From: Oscillospiraceae bacterium
GTDB lineage: Bacteria > Bacillota > Clostridia > Oscillospirales > Ruminococcaceae
Assembly: GCA_017848155.1 (NCBI GenBank)
Contig: JAGAKC010000181.1
Location: 1 to 7,539, forward strand
DNA length: 7,539 nucleotides
Direction of reading: 5' to 3'
Each line of letters begins with the position of its first letter. Position 1 is the first letter of the stretch. A program made the translations under genes and the position numbers. This document shows positions 7,453-7,539 of this stretch, piece by piece. The notes under the pieces were generated by a model that saw only the letters and a list, made by a program, of their open reading frames with translations, was not told the DNA's origin and searched no databases.

Positions 7453-7481
7453 ATTTTATCACAAAACCTGCTAAAAGTCAA
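7453..7481 (-). promoter_or_regulatory. Sigma-A promoter of the four-cysteine gene
   Basis: TTGACT (7476-7481), a 17-base spacer and TAAAAT (7453-7458) on the minus strand, with an extended -10 TG (TGATAAAAT). The predicted start near 7446 leaves a leader of about 28 bases. Nothing further is recognised in 7482-7539. Confidence 0.75.
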
Positions 7482-7539
7482 GCTGATGAGATGCAAAACA
7501 AGCTCCGAAGGCACTTGATGAAATGTGTATAAACAGAAC

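Noticed and set aside
7419..7514. 32-residue N-terminal extension of the four-cysteine protein
   Set aside because: It runs through the -35/-10 promoter and past a good ribosome-binding site for the shorter form.

Overview
The window looks like a chromosomal segment of a gut or rumen Ruminococcus-type Firmicute (Clostridia, Oscillospiraceae). The evidence is strong GGAGG ribosome-binding sites, sigma-A promoters with 17-bp spacers, moderate GC with GCA/GGC/AAG-rich codon use in the abundant transporter gene, a pectic-galactan enzyme, and a fragment of a Firmicute sporulation sigma factor. The genus call is inference; no rRNA or other marker gene is present.

The left two thirds (1-5180) is a carbohydrate operon on the minus strand. 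It starts at a near-consensus promoter (TTGACA-17-TATATT, 5150-5178) embedded in repeated short boxes that look like repressor sites. Gene order in the direction of transcription is: a lipid-anchored GH53 endo-beta-1,4-galactanase with C-terminal Ig-like and carbohydrate-binding-like modules (3132-5081); a 610-residue protein of unknown function without a signal peptide (1289-3121); a 73-residue zinc-ribbon protein overlapping it by 28 bases (1095-1316); and a MalE-type sugar-binding lipoprotein (1-1034), cut by the window edge. Permease genes would be expected beyond the left edge. The likely logic is galactan cleavage at the cell surface, capture of the galacto-oligosaccharides by the binding protein and import. 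The 610-residue protein may act on the imported sugar.

The right third (5180-7539) is different: small genes and debris. It holds a monocistronic DUF998-like membrane protein (5322-5909), an apparently truncated gene starting MKILFCNTSFMKYY (6002-6181), a C-terminal fragment of a SigK-like sigma factor (6244-6618) and a small membrane-protein gene broken by a single frameshift (6761-7071). It ends with an intact 74-residue four-cysteine protein with its own promoter (7194-7418). Two near-identical GC-rich hairpins (5289-5318 and 6712-6739) lie just 3' of the two membrane-protein genes, and a 35-bp near-perfect AT-rich palindrome (7161-7195) begins at the end of the four-cysteine gene.

No tRNA, rRNA, CRISPR array, transposase or integrase is visible. 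The most interesting items are the unknown 610-residue protein and the zinc ribbon inside the galactan operon, the operator-like repeats at its promoter, the repeated hairpin, and the sigma fragment whose homology begins where sigK genes are interrupted by skin elements in other sporulating Firmicutes.
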